Shown piece after piece: positions 8,727-16,558 of a DNA stretch of 30,645 bases (position 1 is its first letter; the number at the start of each line of letters is the position of its first letter). Both the position numbers and the translations under genes were made by a program. Below the pieces are notes generated by a model. That model had not been told where the DNA came from. It saw only the letters and a program-made list of their open reading frames with translations, and did no database searches. Source of the stretch: Betaproteobacteria bacterium (GTDB lineage: Bacteria > Pseudomonadota > Gammaproteobacteria > Burkholderiales > Burkholderiaceae); the NCBI GenBank assembly GCA_018969885.1, contig JAGWXN010000011.1:1-30645 (forward strand), written 5' to 3'.

Positions 8727-8998
8727 GAACGGGCTCCCGGCGGCCTGACGGCCAGGGTGGGTGGATGATCAAACCGGTTGTATCGGCGTCATGATAAGAG
8801 ACTATGGGGTGGCGGGCGCTGAAACGTTTGGTTCAGCGGGCGGGCTTGATCGGGGCGCCGTAGCGCCTGACAATCGCAGGCTCCGACAGGGTAACGAGCC
8901 GGGCGCGCGGAACGCGGTAGGCCGATCTGCCCGACTGGCTGGACGGTTCGCCCTGATTCGAACAGCGGCGACCGAATTCTTCTGAAAGGACCACGCTG
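8727..8998. promoter_or_regulatory. Divergent intergenic region between phnD and the Rieske gene, with an inverted repeat
   Basis: This 272-base stretch separates phnD (minus) from the Rieske oxygenase gene (plus) and must hold the promoters for both. It contains a perfect inverted repeat, CGCTGAA-N8-TTCAGCG, at 8817-8838, which has the size and spacing of a dimeric repressor or activator site. An AT-richer patch around 8780-8805, close to the repeat, is the likeliest place for a phnD promoter. No convincing Pho-box direct repeat was found by eye. A GAAAGGA ribosome binding site for the Rieske gene lies at about 8983. I see no coding potential here that resembles a known protein. Confidence 0.5.
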
Positions 8999-10294
8999 AT
9001 GCTTTCCGCCCAGGACAACGCGCTTCTGAATGCAAGCGGCCCCGGAACCGTCATGGGTGAGTATCTCCGGCGCTACTGGCATCCGGTTGCATTGAGCGAA
9101 GAAGTGCCGGAGGCGGATTGCACGCCGGTCCGGGTGCGGGTCCTGGGCGAAGACTGGGTGCTGTTTCGCGATTCCGCGGGCCGCACGGGTCTCCTGGACC
9201 CGGCCTGCGCACACCGCGGCGCGAACCTGTTCTACGGTCGGAACGAGGAAGGGGGACTGCGCTGCGTCTATCACGGCTGGAAATTTGCGACCGACGGCGC
9301 TTGCATCGATATGCCCAATGTACCGCCGGGCTCGGCGCTACACGGCAAGATGCGTATCCGGGCCTGTCCCACTGCAGAGTTTGCCGGCATGGTCTGGGCC
9401 TATCTGGGCCCCGAGGACGCGCGCCCGGCAAGCGTGCCGCAGCTCGAAGCGGGGCTCGTGCCGGCCTCTCACCGCTTCGTCACCAAGCGGCTGGTTGAGT
9501 GCAACTGGACGCATTCCATGGAAGGCGCACTCGATACCGCGCATTTTTCGTTTCTGCACATGCCCGCGCCGGCGCAATTGCGCGATGACAATCCGGCCGT
9601 GGCAGCCGATGTGGCGCGGCTCAGGTGGTTGCGAAACGACCCCATGCCGCGGTTCAAGTTGATTGACCATGAGGTGGGGTTCCTGATCGGGGGGGCCCGC
9701 CATGCCGATCCCGGAGACCACTATTGGCGGCTCACCCAGTACATGTTGCCCACCCACTCGATCACGCCCTCGGCGATGCCCGGTGAAACCCTCTATGGCT
9801 ATACCTGGACGCCGATCGATGACAGTCGCTGCTGGATCTACACCTACGCCTGGCACCCTGATCGTCCGCTCGGAGAGGTCGAGCGCGAACGCTACGCGAA
9901 GGGAGGTTACGGGCAGTTCGCTGAACTCGGCGAAGCCTATGTCCCGCTTCGGAACCGCGGCAACGACTATCTCCTGTCGCGTGAGGAGCAGCGCACCACC
10001 TCGTTTACTGGCGTCCGCGGCATCGCCGAGCAGGACCAGATGGCGCAGGAGAGCCAGGGCGTGATTGCCGATCGCACGCGCGAACACCTGACTGCCACCG
10101 ACATCGCAATCGTCCATTTTCGGCGTCTCATCCTCGGCGAGGCGCGCGCGCTTGCCGCCGGACAGGCGCCCGCCGCACCCGGACGCGCTGAGGCGTACCG
10201 CGTGCGTGGGGGCGGTGCGCATACACCGGCCAGCCAATCGCTTGAGCAGGTGATGGAGACCCGCTTTGGCTCTGCCTCCGGCCTGATCGCCTGA
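8999..10294 (+). CDS. Rieske non-haem iron oxygenase, alpha subunit (phthalate dioxygenase-like)
   Basis: This is the terminal oxygenase component that uses electrons from a reductase to insert oxygen into an aromatic or related substrate, 431 residues. The N-terminal Rieske [2Fe-2S] domain has Cys70-x-His72 and Cys89-x2-His92 (CAHRG and CVYHGWKF). The catalytic domain carries NWTHSMEGALDTAHFSFLH, with His182 and His187 as mononuclear-iron ligands and Asp179 as the electron-bridging residue. The single-subunit form and the GWKFATDGACIDMPNVP segment resemble phthalate 4,5-dioxygenase and related demethylases. The ATG at 8999 follows GAAAGGA at good spacing. A Bug receptor follows 49 bases later, suggesting joint uptake and oxidation of one substrate. 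No ferredoxin-reductase partner is encoded in the window. Substrate unknown. Confidence 0.93.
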   Translation: MLSAQDNALLNASGPGTVMGEYLRRYWHPVALSEEVPEADCTPVRVRVLGEDWVLFRDSAGRTGLLDPACAHRGANLFYGRNEEGGLRCVYHGWKFATDGACIDMPNVPPGSALHGKMRIRACPTAEFAGMVWAYLGPEDARPASVPQLEAGLVPASHRFVTKRLVECNWTHSMEGALDTAHFSFLHMPAPAQLRDDNPAVAADVARLRWLRNDPMPRFKLIDHEVGFLIGGARHADPGDHYWRLTQYMLPTHSITPSAMPGETLYGYTWTPIDDSRCWIYTYAWHPDRPLGEVERERYAKGGYGQFAELGEAYVPLRNRGNDYLLSREEQRTTSFTGVRGIAEQDQMAQESQGVIADRTREHLTATDIAIVHFRRLILGEARALAAGQAPAAPGRAEAYRVRGGGAHTPASQSLEQVMETRFGSASGLIA

Positions 10295-10343
10295 GACCCG
10301 GGCGCGTCTGACCCGATGATTCGAACACCACCAGGAGATCAAG

Positions 10344-11339
10344 ATGAGTCGTCTTCGCAAACTGGGCGCGCGTGTAGCGGCCGCTGCCCTCGGGATGGTG
10401 CTGACTGCGGCAGGGGTGAGCATCCCCGCCCAGGCCCAGCAGGCCACCTCCAAGCCGATCAGCGTCATCGTCCCGTTTTCCGCAGGGAGCGCAAGCGATG
10501 TCATCGGCCGATTCCTGCTCGATAAGGTGGCCGCCAACAGCGGTCGAAGTTTTGTCTATCTGAATCGGCCGGCGGCAGGCGGCAATGTGGGCACGCTCTC
10601 GGTGGTGCGCGCCGAGCCCGACGGGCTCACGATCGGTTTCAGTACCTCGGGCCCGCTCGCGGTGAACAAGATCCTCAACGCCGAACTCGGCTACGACCCG
10701 GAAAAGGATCTGCAGCCGGTCGGCGTGGTCGCCGTGCTGCCCAACATCGTGGTGGTGAGTGCTGAGCTGCCGATCGATTCGCTCACCCGCCTGATTGATT
10801 ATCTGAAGAAGACGCCTGACGTGGGCTACGGTTCGGTGGGGCCCGGAAGTTCCCAGCACCTGGCAGGCGCCTTCTTCGAGCAGTTGATCGGCGCCCGGAT
10901 GACCCATGTGCCTTACCGGGTGACGGGCAACCTGGTGACCGATCTGGTGTCGGGCCGGGTACCCGTCAGTTTTCAGCTGTTGCCTAACGTGCTGGGCTCC
11001 ATTCAGGGCGCGAAGGTTCGCCCCCTCGCTGTGGCGGCCAAATCGCGGCTGTCTGCGCTACCCAATGTGCCGACGGCGGCCGAGGCGGGGCTGCCCGAGT
11101 ATGAGTCGGCTGCGTGGTTTGCGCTGATCGCGCCGCGCGGCATTCCCCGCGCCTATGTTGATCGGCTCAATGCTGATGTCAACGTGGCGCTTCGCGACCC
11201 CGCGGTGCGCAGCCGCTTCTCTGATCTGGGCGCTGAGCCGCGCGAATCCTCACCCGAGGATATGACGCGTGTCATGGCCGATGACATCGCGAAGTGGGGG
11301 GCGATCATCAAGAAAGGCGGTATTTCGCTTAGCCAGTAG
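10344..11339 (+). CDS. Tripartite tricarboxylate (Bug family) periplasmic receptor
   Basis: This is an exported solute-binding protein of the TctC/Bug family, 331 residues. It has a Sec signal peptide (cleavage likely after AQA near residue 31) and mature start KPISVIVPFSAGSASDVIGR, matching the family's V-P-x-x-x-G-G/S-x-x-D substrate-loop pattern. Later landmarks are LNRPAAGGNVGTLSVVRAEPDG, THVPYRVTGNLVTDLVSG, RPLAVAAKSRLSALPNVPT and AAEAGLPEYESAAWFAL. AGGAG precedes the ATG. It lies 49 bases after the Rieske gene and is presumably co-transcribed, so the ligand may be the oxygenase substrate or a product. No TctA/TctB permease is nearby. Its 3' end overlaps the convergent livM-type gene by 11 bases. 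Confidence 0.93.
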   Translation: MSRLRKLGARVAAAALGMVLTAAGVSIPAQAQQATSKPISVIVPFSAGSASDVIGRFLLDKVAANSGRSFVYLNRPAAGGNVGTLSVVRAEPDGLTIGFSTSGPLAVNKILNAELGYDPEKDLQPVGVVAVLPNIVVVSAELPIDSLTRLIDYLKKTPDVGYGSVGPGSSQHLAGAFFEQLIGARMTHVPYRVTGNLVTDLVSGRVPVSFQLLPNVLGSIQGAKVRPLAVAAKSRLSALPNVPTAAEAGLPEYESAAWFALIAPRGIPRAYVDRLNADVNVALRDPAVRSRFSDLGAEPRESSPEDMTRVMADDIAKWGAIIKKGGISLSQ

Positions 11340-12294
11340 ACCGTCCACTAATCACACGTCTTAACAGCCCGGCAACGCCGCCGGGCGCGATCCAGAGGGC
11401 AAGCAACAGACAGGCGCCGTAGATTGCCCAGGCCGCTTCGCTCGACACCTGCTCGGCACTGTGTGGCACGAACTGCACGAATAGGGCTCCCACCAGGCTG
11501 CCCGTGATCGAGGCGAGGCCGCCCACGACGATGCCGACCAGGAGTGAAATCGACAGAAACATGTCGAAGCTGTCGGGCCCCACATAGCGAACCGTGATGG
11601 CGCTGAGCGCTCCTGCAATACCGGCAAACATTGCACTGATTCCGAACAGCTGGGCCTTGAGTTGTGCGCCGTGCACGCCAATGGTTGCGGCGGCGGTCGG
11701 ATGGTCGCGAAGGGCGCGCATCGCAAGGCCCAGCTGTCCGCGTACGAGCCGGTGGGTGAGCACGATGCCTGCGAGGAGCGTGACCAGAGCAAGCGCGTAA
11801 GCCCAGCGCTCCGCCGACAGCGGCCAGAGCGCAGGCGCCTGTACCGCATCGAGGACCAGGCCGTTGCTGCCGCCGGTCCAGGGCGCGAGCATGGGATGTT
11901 TCAGGATCTGGGGCACCGCGACCGCGAGCGCAAAGCTTGCGAGTGCCAGATAGAGCCCTTCGAGCCGCGCCGCGGGCAGACCGAAGAGCCAGCCTGCGGC
12001 AAAGCAGAGGGCGGCACAGACGGGCAGGGTCAGCCAGTCGGGTAGTCCCATCTGCTGCATAAGCCACGCGCTGCAGTAGGCGCCCAGCGCAAAGAATGCG
12101 CCGTGCCCGAGCGAGATCTGCCCGCACCAGCCGGTGAGGAGATTGAGCCCCAGCATGGCAATTGCGAGCACGCAGACCTGGGTGAGCTGAAAGAGCCGGT
12201 AGTCCGAGACCAGCCAGGGGGCGGCCAGAGCGAGACCAAGCGCGATCATGGCCCACAGTCGGCGAAGCTCGCCCGCGCGGTGGCCGGATGTCAT
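11329..12294 (-). CDS. livM: Branched-chain amino acid/amide-type (HAAT) ABC transporter permease, LivM-like
   Basis: This is one of two membrane subunits of a hydrophobic amino acid transporter (HAAT) class ABC importer, 321 residues, with about nine membrane segments. LivM landmarks are LGLNLLTGWCGQISLGHGAFFALGAY, here a strong match to the family G-x-x-S-L-G-x-A-x-F motif, then ARLEGLYLALASFALA, the ATPase-contact loop GLAMRALRDHPTAAATIGVH, and FAGIAGALSAI with IVVGGLASITGSLVGA. The ATG at 12294 lies 4 bases after the livH stop; an in-frame start 23 codons upstream falls inside livH and is rejected. It is the last gene of the Bug-livGFHM operon. Its 3' end overlaps the convergent Bug gene by 11 bases. 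Confidence 0.92.
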   Translation of the reverse strand: MTSGHRAGELRRLWAMIALGLALAAPWLVSDYRLFQLTQVCVLAIAMLGLNLLTGWCGQISLGHGAFFALGAYCSAWLMQQMGLPDWLTLPVCAALCFAAGWLFGLPAARLEGLYLALASFALAVAVPQILKHPMLAPWTGGSNGLVLDAVQAPALWPLSAERWAYALALVTLLAGIVLTHRLVRGQLGLAMRALRDHPTAAATIGVHGAQLKAQLFGISAMFAGIAGALSAITVRYVGPDSFDMFLSISLLVGIVVGGLASITGSLVGALFVQFVPHSAEQVSSEAAWAIYGACLLLALWIAPGGVAGLLRRVISGRSTG

Positions 12295-12298
12295 CCGT

Positions 12299-13177
12299 TC
12301 ATACTCGTGAAACCTGCGCGCGGGCGAAGAGCCCGGCCGGGCGGACCAGCAGCACTGCCACAATGAGCCCGAGCGCGAAGCTCAGTTTGAGTTCCGGGCC
12401 AATCAGCCAGCCGCCCACCAATGCGTCCAATAAACCCACAATCAGCCCACCCGCTGCCGCACCCCAGGGATTGTCAATGCCACCCAGCAGCGTCGCGGCA
12501 AACCCGTACAGAAGTACGCCCGCCATCATGTTCGGGTCGAGATAAACGATGGGGGCGATCATCATCCCGGCGCATGCGCCAAGGGCACCTGCCAACCCCC
12601 AGCCAAGCGCAAGCATGCGCCCCGCAGAAATGCCAACCAGCCGGCTTGAGACAGGGTTCTGCGCGACCGCGCGCATGGCGAGCCCCAGCCGGGTGTAGCG
12701 AAAGAAAAGCCATACCGCTGCCAGTTCAAGGAGCGTGAGTGCCACCACACCCGCCGCATGGCCCGACAGGTAGGGAAAGCCGGGGAGCGCACCAGCCGGA
12801 AACGGGCTCGGAAATTCCCGCAGTACCGGGGTGAATAGCCAGGAGGCAAGGCTATGAAAGATCGACAGGAGCGCCACGAAGACGATGACGGTCGCAAGCG
12901 GCTGCGAACGCGCAATCGGCGAGACGATCAGGCGTTCGATCGCAAACGAAGCGATGAACGACACCACCAGCGTTGCCGCAAAGGCAGTCCAGTAGCCAAG
13001 CCCGGCTTCGATCAGCGCGAGCGCGATATATGTTGAAAACATCGCCATCTCGCCTTGCGCGAAATTCAGGTGATGGGTGCTTCGCCACACCATCACCAGT
13101 GCAACGGCAAGACTGGCGTAGATCGCACCGGCGGTTAGGCCGGCGAAAAGCTGATGAAGAAAAATATCGGCGGTCAT
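12299..13177 (-). CDS. livH: Branched-chain amino acid/amide-type (HAAT) ABC transporter permease, LivH-like
   Basis: This is the second permease subunit of the HAAT-class importer, 292 residues, with about eight membrane segments. LivH landmarks are LFAGLTAGAIYASLAVALVM, HHLNFAQGEMAMFSTYIAL (the family N-F-A-Q/H-G-x-x-M motif), ERLIVSPIARSQPLATVI, the coupling loop GLAMRAVAQNPVSSRLVGIS and FAATLLGGIDNPWGAAAGGL. The ATG at 13177 comes 5 bases after the livF stop, so it is probably translated by coupling. Length is normal. Cargo cannot be read from the permease; because the receptor gene of this operon is Bug-type, a carboxylate is as plausible as an amino acid. Confidence 0.92.
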   Translation of the reverse strand: MTADIFLHQLFAGLTAGAIYASLAVALVMVWRSTHHLNFAQGEMAMFSTYIALALIEAGLGYWTAFAATLVVSFIASFAIERLIVSPIARSQPLATVIVFVALLSIFHSLASWLFTPVLREFPSPFPAGALPGFPYLSGHAAGVVALTLLELAAVWLFFRYTRLGLAMRAVAQNPVSSRLVGISAGRMLALGWGLAGALGACAGMMIAPIVYLDPNMMAGVLLYGFAATLLGGIDNPWGAAAGGLIVGLLDALVGGWLIGPELKLSFALGLIVAVLLVRPAGLFARAQVSRV

Positions 13178-13182
13178 TTCAA

Positions 13183-13896
13183 TCAGTCGCCCAGATAGGC
13201 CCGCTGCACGCGCGGGTCATCCCGCAGCGCCTGCGCCGACCCGCCGGTGACGAGTCGTCCGGCTTCGAGCAGATAGGCGCTGTCTGCGAGTTCGAGCGCC
13301 ACCTGCGCGTTCTGTTCCACCACCAGCATCGCCATCTGCTCCTCATTGCGGAGGGTGGCCAGTGCCTCAAAGAGCTCGCTCACCAGTTTCGGTGCGAGGC
13401 CGAACGAGGGCTCATCGAGGAGCAGCAGCTTGGGTCGCGACATGAGCGCGCGGGCGATGGCGAGCATCTGCTGCTCACCGCCCGACAGCGTTCCCGCCTG
13501 CTGACGCAGACGTTCTTTCAGGCGGGGAAAGCGCTGGAACATCCGTTCGCGATCCGCGGTGATACCCGCGCGGTCGCGTCGCAGCCAGGCGCCCAGCTGG
13601 AGGTTCTCGTCCACAGTCAGGTGAGCGAAGGTGCCACGCCCCTCGGGAACATGCGCGACGCCGCGCTGCGCGATGGACTCAGGCGGCAGGCCAGACAGCG
13701 GGCGCCCGTCAAGCCGAATGCCACCAGTGCTCTCGACCAATCCGCTCACCGCGCGAAGCAGCGTCGTTTTGCCCGCGCCGTTTGCGCCCAGGAGCGCGGC
13801 CACCTGTCCGGATTCGATCGACAGCGTGACGTCTCGCAGCACCGTGATGTCGCGATAGCCGGCGAAGAGATTCTCAATGGCCAGGAGCGCACTCAC
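13183..13896 (-). CDS. livF: HAAT ABC transporter ATP-binding protein, LivF-like
   Basis: This is one of the two ATPases of the LivGFHM-type importer, 237 residues. Walker A is GANGAGKTT, the Q-loop region is followed by VAHVPEGRGTFAHLTVDENL (the PEGR-F/L-TV-EN-L pattern is typical of LivF), the signature is LSGGEQQMLAIARAL, Walker B is LLLLDEPSFGLAP and the switch region is LVVEQNAQVALELAD, the family's EQN form. I chose the GTG at 13896 because it overlaps the livG stop as GTGA and has GGGGA about 7 bases before it; another GTG at 13914 would add six residues. Length matches typical LivF (about 235). Confidence 0.93.
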   Translation of the reverse strand: MSALLAIENLFAGYRDITVLRDVTLSIESGQVAALLGANGAGKTTLLRAVSGLVESTGGIRLDGRPLSGLPPESIAQRGVAHVPEGRGTFAHLTVDENLQLGAWLRRDRAGITADRERMFQRFPRLKERLRQQAGTLSGGEQQMLAIARALMSRPKLLLLDEPSFGLAPKLVSELFEALATLRNEEQMAMLVVEQNAQVALELADSAYLLEAGRLVTGGSAQALRDDPRVQRAYLGD

Positions 13897-14663
13897 TGGC
13901 GCGTCCCCAGCCACGCGGCAATGACCTCAGGATGGGTTCGGACCTGCTCCGGTGTTCCCTCGGCAATTCTCGAGCCGAAATTGAGAGCGATCACCCGATC
14001 GCAGAGCGCTGACACCAGCCGCATCCGGTGCTCGATCATGAGCACCGCAAGACCCGTTTGCTCCCGAAGCGCAAGCAGCGTCTCGGCCAGCTGATCGGCC
14101 TCGTCCACCGTGAGCCCGCTTGCGGGCTCATCGAGCAGCAGGAGCCGGGGTGCGGCGGCGAGCGCCCGCGCGAGCTCTACCCGCCTTCGCAGTCCGAGGG
14201 AAAGCTCGCTCACCGGTTGCGTCGCCACAGCACTGAGTCCGCAGGCCTCGAGCAGCCTGTCGGTCTTGATTCTGGCGCCCCTCGCCTCTCGCCTGACTGC
14301 GGCCAGGGCCAGTGCGTGTGCGATCAATCCCGCGCGATGTTCAGGCTGGGTGCCGGCCAGCACGTTGTCGCGCACCGACATCGACCCAAACAGCGCAAGA
14401 TTCTGAAAGGTGCGTGCAATGCCGAGCCCGGCGAGCGCATGGGCGGGGACTTCAAGCAACGACTGACCGCAGAAAAAGAGATCACCCGCCTCGGGCGCCT
14501 GAAGCCGGCTCACGCAGTTAAGAAGCGTAGTCTTTCCGGCACCATTGGGGCCCACCAGCCCGACGATTTCGCCTGCTGCGAGATCGAAGCTGACGCGATC
14601 GATGGCGAGCACGCCGCCAAAGCGCACGCGCAACCTGTCAATCCTGAGAAGCGGGGGAGCCAC
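13893..14663 (-). CDS. livG: HAAT ABC transporter ATP-binding protein, LivG-like, with an altered signature motif
   Basis: This is the second ATPase of the importer, 256 residues. Walker A is GPNGAGKTT, the Q-loop is ARTFQNLALFGSMSVRDNVL, typical of LivG, Walker B is LLLLDEPASGLT and the H-loop is LMIEHRMRLV, the family's EHDM position but with Arg for Asp. The ABC signature reads LSLGLRRRVELARAL, so the usual LSYGQ/LSGGQ pattern has Leu for the final Gln and for the first Gly/Tyr. The start is a GTG at 14663, 49 bases after the Bug stop; no strong Shine-Dalgarno site is seen. It overlaps livF by 4 bases. Confidence 0.91.
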   Translation of the reverse strand: MAPPLLRIDRLRVRFGGVLAIDRVSFDLAAGEIVGLVGPNGAGKTTLLNCVSRLQAPEAGDLFFCGQSLLEVPAHALAGLGIARTFQNLALFGSMSVRDNVLAGTQPEHRAGLIAHALALAAVRREARGARIKTDRLLEACGLSAVATQPVSELSLGLRRRVELARALAAAPRLLLLDEPASGLTVDEADQLAETLLALREQTGLAVLMIEHRMRLVSALCDRVIALNFGSRIAEGTPEQVRTHPEVIAAWLGTRQ

Positions 14664-14712
14664 GTCGCAAGCGGGCGCGAGCAGAATATTGATGTCGCGC
14701 TGCAGCGCCGCG

Positions 14713-15672
14713 TTACTGTGGCTTGATGCCCGCGTTTCTGATCACCTTGCCAAGGGTATCGGCCTGCGCGCGAACGTAGGCGGCAAATTCTGCCGGTGAA
14801 TTACCCACCGCCTCGAAGCCGAGCTTTTCCAGCCGGTCGAGCACGGTGGGATCCTTGAGGGTTTTCAGCGTGTCGGCGTTCAGTCGGGCAATGATGTCGG
14901 CGGGGGTGCCCGCCGGGGCCACCAGCCCGAACCAGGCAACGATCTCATAGTCGGCAAGACCTGCTTCCGCAATGGTAGGCACATCGGGCAGCTGCCGGTC
15001 ACGCCGGGGGGAGGTGACCGCGATCGCGCGGATTCGGCCCGAGCGAATATGGTTGATGGCAGCCGGAATATTGTCGAAGGTCATGTCGATCTGTCCGGCG
15101 ATCAGATCATTGAGTGCCGGCGCAGCCCCCTTGTACGGCACCTGCGATAGTTTGGTCCCCGCCATCAGGTTGAACATCTCGGCCGCGAGATGACCGGTGG
15201 CCCCGAACGCAGCAGTGCCATAGAGCAGCGGTCGGGGGCTGGTCTTGGCGAGCGCGATCAGTTCAGGCACGGTCTGGGCCGGCAGGCTGGGGTTGACCAC
15301 AATCACATTGCCCGACACGGCTACCAGCGAAATCATGGCGAGATCGCGCTGCGGATCGTAGGGCAGGTTCGCTCTCATGAAGGGCTGGGTGGCCAGCGTG
15401 ATGCCCGACATCATCAGCGTGTAGCCGTCGGCGGGCTGACGAACCACGTATTCCTCTGCGATGCTGGTGGTGGCGCCTGCGCGGTTCTCAATCACAGTCG
15501 GCTGGCCCAGATAGTCGGCGAGCTTGAGCGCGACCGCGCGCGTGAGGAGGTCGACCGTGCCACCGGCAGATGCGGGCACCACGATCCGTACCGGGCGCGA
15601 GGGGTAGCTCTGCGCAAGCGCGCCCGACAGGCAGCAGACTGACAGGGCGATGACGAGCAGATGACGAAGCAT
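14713..15672 (-). CDS. Bug/TctC-family periplasmic receptor leading a Liv-type ABC operon
   Basis: This is an exported solute receptor of the tripartite tricarboxylate (Bug) family, 319 residues. The Sec signal is MLRHLLVIALSVCCLSGALA, with cleavage before QSYPSRPVRI. The mature protein shows VPASAGGTVDLLTRAVA, VIENRAGATTSIAEEYVV, SQVPYKGAAPALNDLIAGQI and TIAEAGLADYEIVAWFGLVA, all standard for the family. AGGAG precedes the ATG at 15672. The gene sits first in a five-gene run with livG, livF, livH and livM, 49 bases upstream of livG. No LivK-type binding protein is present, so this protein may serve as the receptor for that ABC transporter, which would be an unusual pairing. No TctA/TctB genes are nearby. 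Confidence 0.93.
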   Translation of the reverse strand: MLRHLLVIALSVCCLSGALAQSYPSRPVRIVVPASAGGTVDLLTRAVALKLADYLGQPTVIENRAGATTSIAEEYVVRQPADGYTLMMSGITLATQPFMRANLPYDPQRDLAMISLVAVSGNVIVVNPSLPAQTVPELIALAKTSPRPLLYGTAAFGATGHLAAEMFNLMAGTKLSQVPYKGAAPALNDLIAGQIDMTFDNIPAAINHIRSGRIRAIAVTSPRRDRQLPDVPTIAEAGLADYEIVAWFGLVAPAGTPADIIARLNADTLKTLKDPTVLDRLEKLGFEAVGNSPAEFAAYVRAQADTLGKVIRNAGIKPQ

Positions 15673-15769
15673 GGTCGGAGGCTCCTGGGGCAGGTGACGC
15701 CGGACTCTAGCCCACCGGCCCGCGGCTGTTAAGTGGGCGGTGGTGAAATGCGGACGACGCCCGCGCGCG

Positions 15770-16534
15770 TCACGCGCGAATCCGCGCCGCGAGCGCGGTG
15801 GCGCTATCGCGCAGCAGGTTCTGGTCCGCCCCTACCGCAACGAACAGACAACCCTGACCCACGTAGTGGCGGGCGAGCGCCTCGTCGCCGGTGAGAATGC
15901 CCGCTGCCTTGCCGCAGGCACGGATTCGTGCAATCGCGCGGTCGATGGTGGCAAGCACCTCGGGATGCTTGGGATTGGCAAGATGCCCCATGGCGGCAGA
16001 CAGGTCCCCCGGGCCGATGAAGACACCATCGATGCCGTCAACGCGCGCGATCGACTCCAGGTTCTCAAGGCCTTGCAGCGTTTCGACCTGCACCAGTACG
16101 CAGATTTCCTCGTGATTGCGCTGCGCATAACCAGGCACCCTGCCGTAGTGACTGGCGCGCGGGGCCCCGGCATAGCCGCGCACGCCCATCGGCGGATAGC
16201 GGGTGTAAGCAACCGCCTGTCTGGCCTCATCCTCGGTCTGCACATAGGGCACGAGCAGGCTCTGCGCACCGATGTCGAGCAGACGCTTGAAAGTGACCAT
16301 GTCATTCCAGGGTGGGCGCACGATCGGCGTGGCGCCGCTGCCTGTCATGGCCTGCAGTTGTGAGAGCACCTGCTGGAGATCATTGGGTGAATGCTCCATG
16401 TCAATCAGCAGCCAGTCATAGCCGCAGTGCGCAAGGATCTCGATACTGATCGGGCTGCACAGATGCGACCACAGGCCGATTTGCGTGCGGCCTTCGCGAA
16501 GCGCGTGCTTGAAGCGATTCACCGGCAGTTCCAT
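15770..16534 (-). CDS. HpcH/HpaI-family class II aldolase (GarL/HpaI-like)
   Basis: This is a metal-dependent pyruvate aldolase cleaving a 2-keto-4-hydroxy acid, 254 residues, the usual length. Catalytic and metal positions match the family: His48 in DMEHSPND, Arg73 in VRPPW, and metal ligands Glu151 (VQVETLQG) and Asp177 (GPGDLSAAMG). It also has RYPPMGVRG followed by RASHYG. Family members include 2-dehydro-3-deoxyglucarate aldolase (GarL), 4-hydroxy-2-oxoheptanedioate aldolase (HpaI) and 2-keto-3-deoxyrhamnonate aldolase. It lies 24 bases after glucarate dehydratase in the same operon, which favours a GarL-type role: cleaving 5-keto-4-deoxyglucarate to pyruvate and tartronate semialdehyde. 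Some local segments look closer to HpaI, so no symbol is given. AAGGAG precedes the ATG at 16534. Confidence 0.92.
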   Translation of the reverse strand: MELPVNRFKHALREGRTQIGLWSHLCSPISIEILAHCGYDWLLIDMEHSPNDLQQVLSQLQAMTGSGATPIVRPPWNDMVTFKRLLDIGAQSLLVPYVQTEDEARQAVAYTRYPPMGVRGYAGAPRASHYGRVPGYAQRNHEEICVLVQVETLQGLENLESIARVDGIDGVFIGPGDLSAAMGHLANPKHPEVLATIDRAIARIRACGKAAGILTGDEALARHYVGQGCLFVAVGADQNLLRDSATALAARIRA

Positions 16535-16558
16535 GAGGGTCTCCTTGGTCGGGGTGGG

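Noticed and set aside
8761..8985. A short open frame (74 codons) in the phnD/Rieske intergenic region, and antisense frames crossing it
   Set aside because: There is no ribosome binding site, no known motif and biased composition; the region is better explained as a promoter and operator region.
9338..10537. A 399-codon open frame on the minus strand opposite the Rieske and Bug genes
   Set aside because: It covers the ends of two well-supported plus-strand genes and the gap between them, has no family motif, and shows Arg/Gly/His-rich shadow composition.
15710..15738. GCCCAC/GTGGGC inverted repeat between the aldolase stop and the Bug gene, as a terminator
   Set aside because: The stem is only 6 base pairs with a 17-base loop and no U-tract, so it is not convincing. 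Whether the aldolase transcript reads into the Bug-liv operon stays open.
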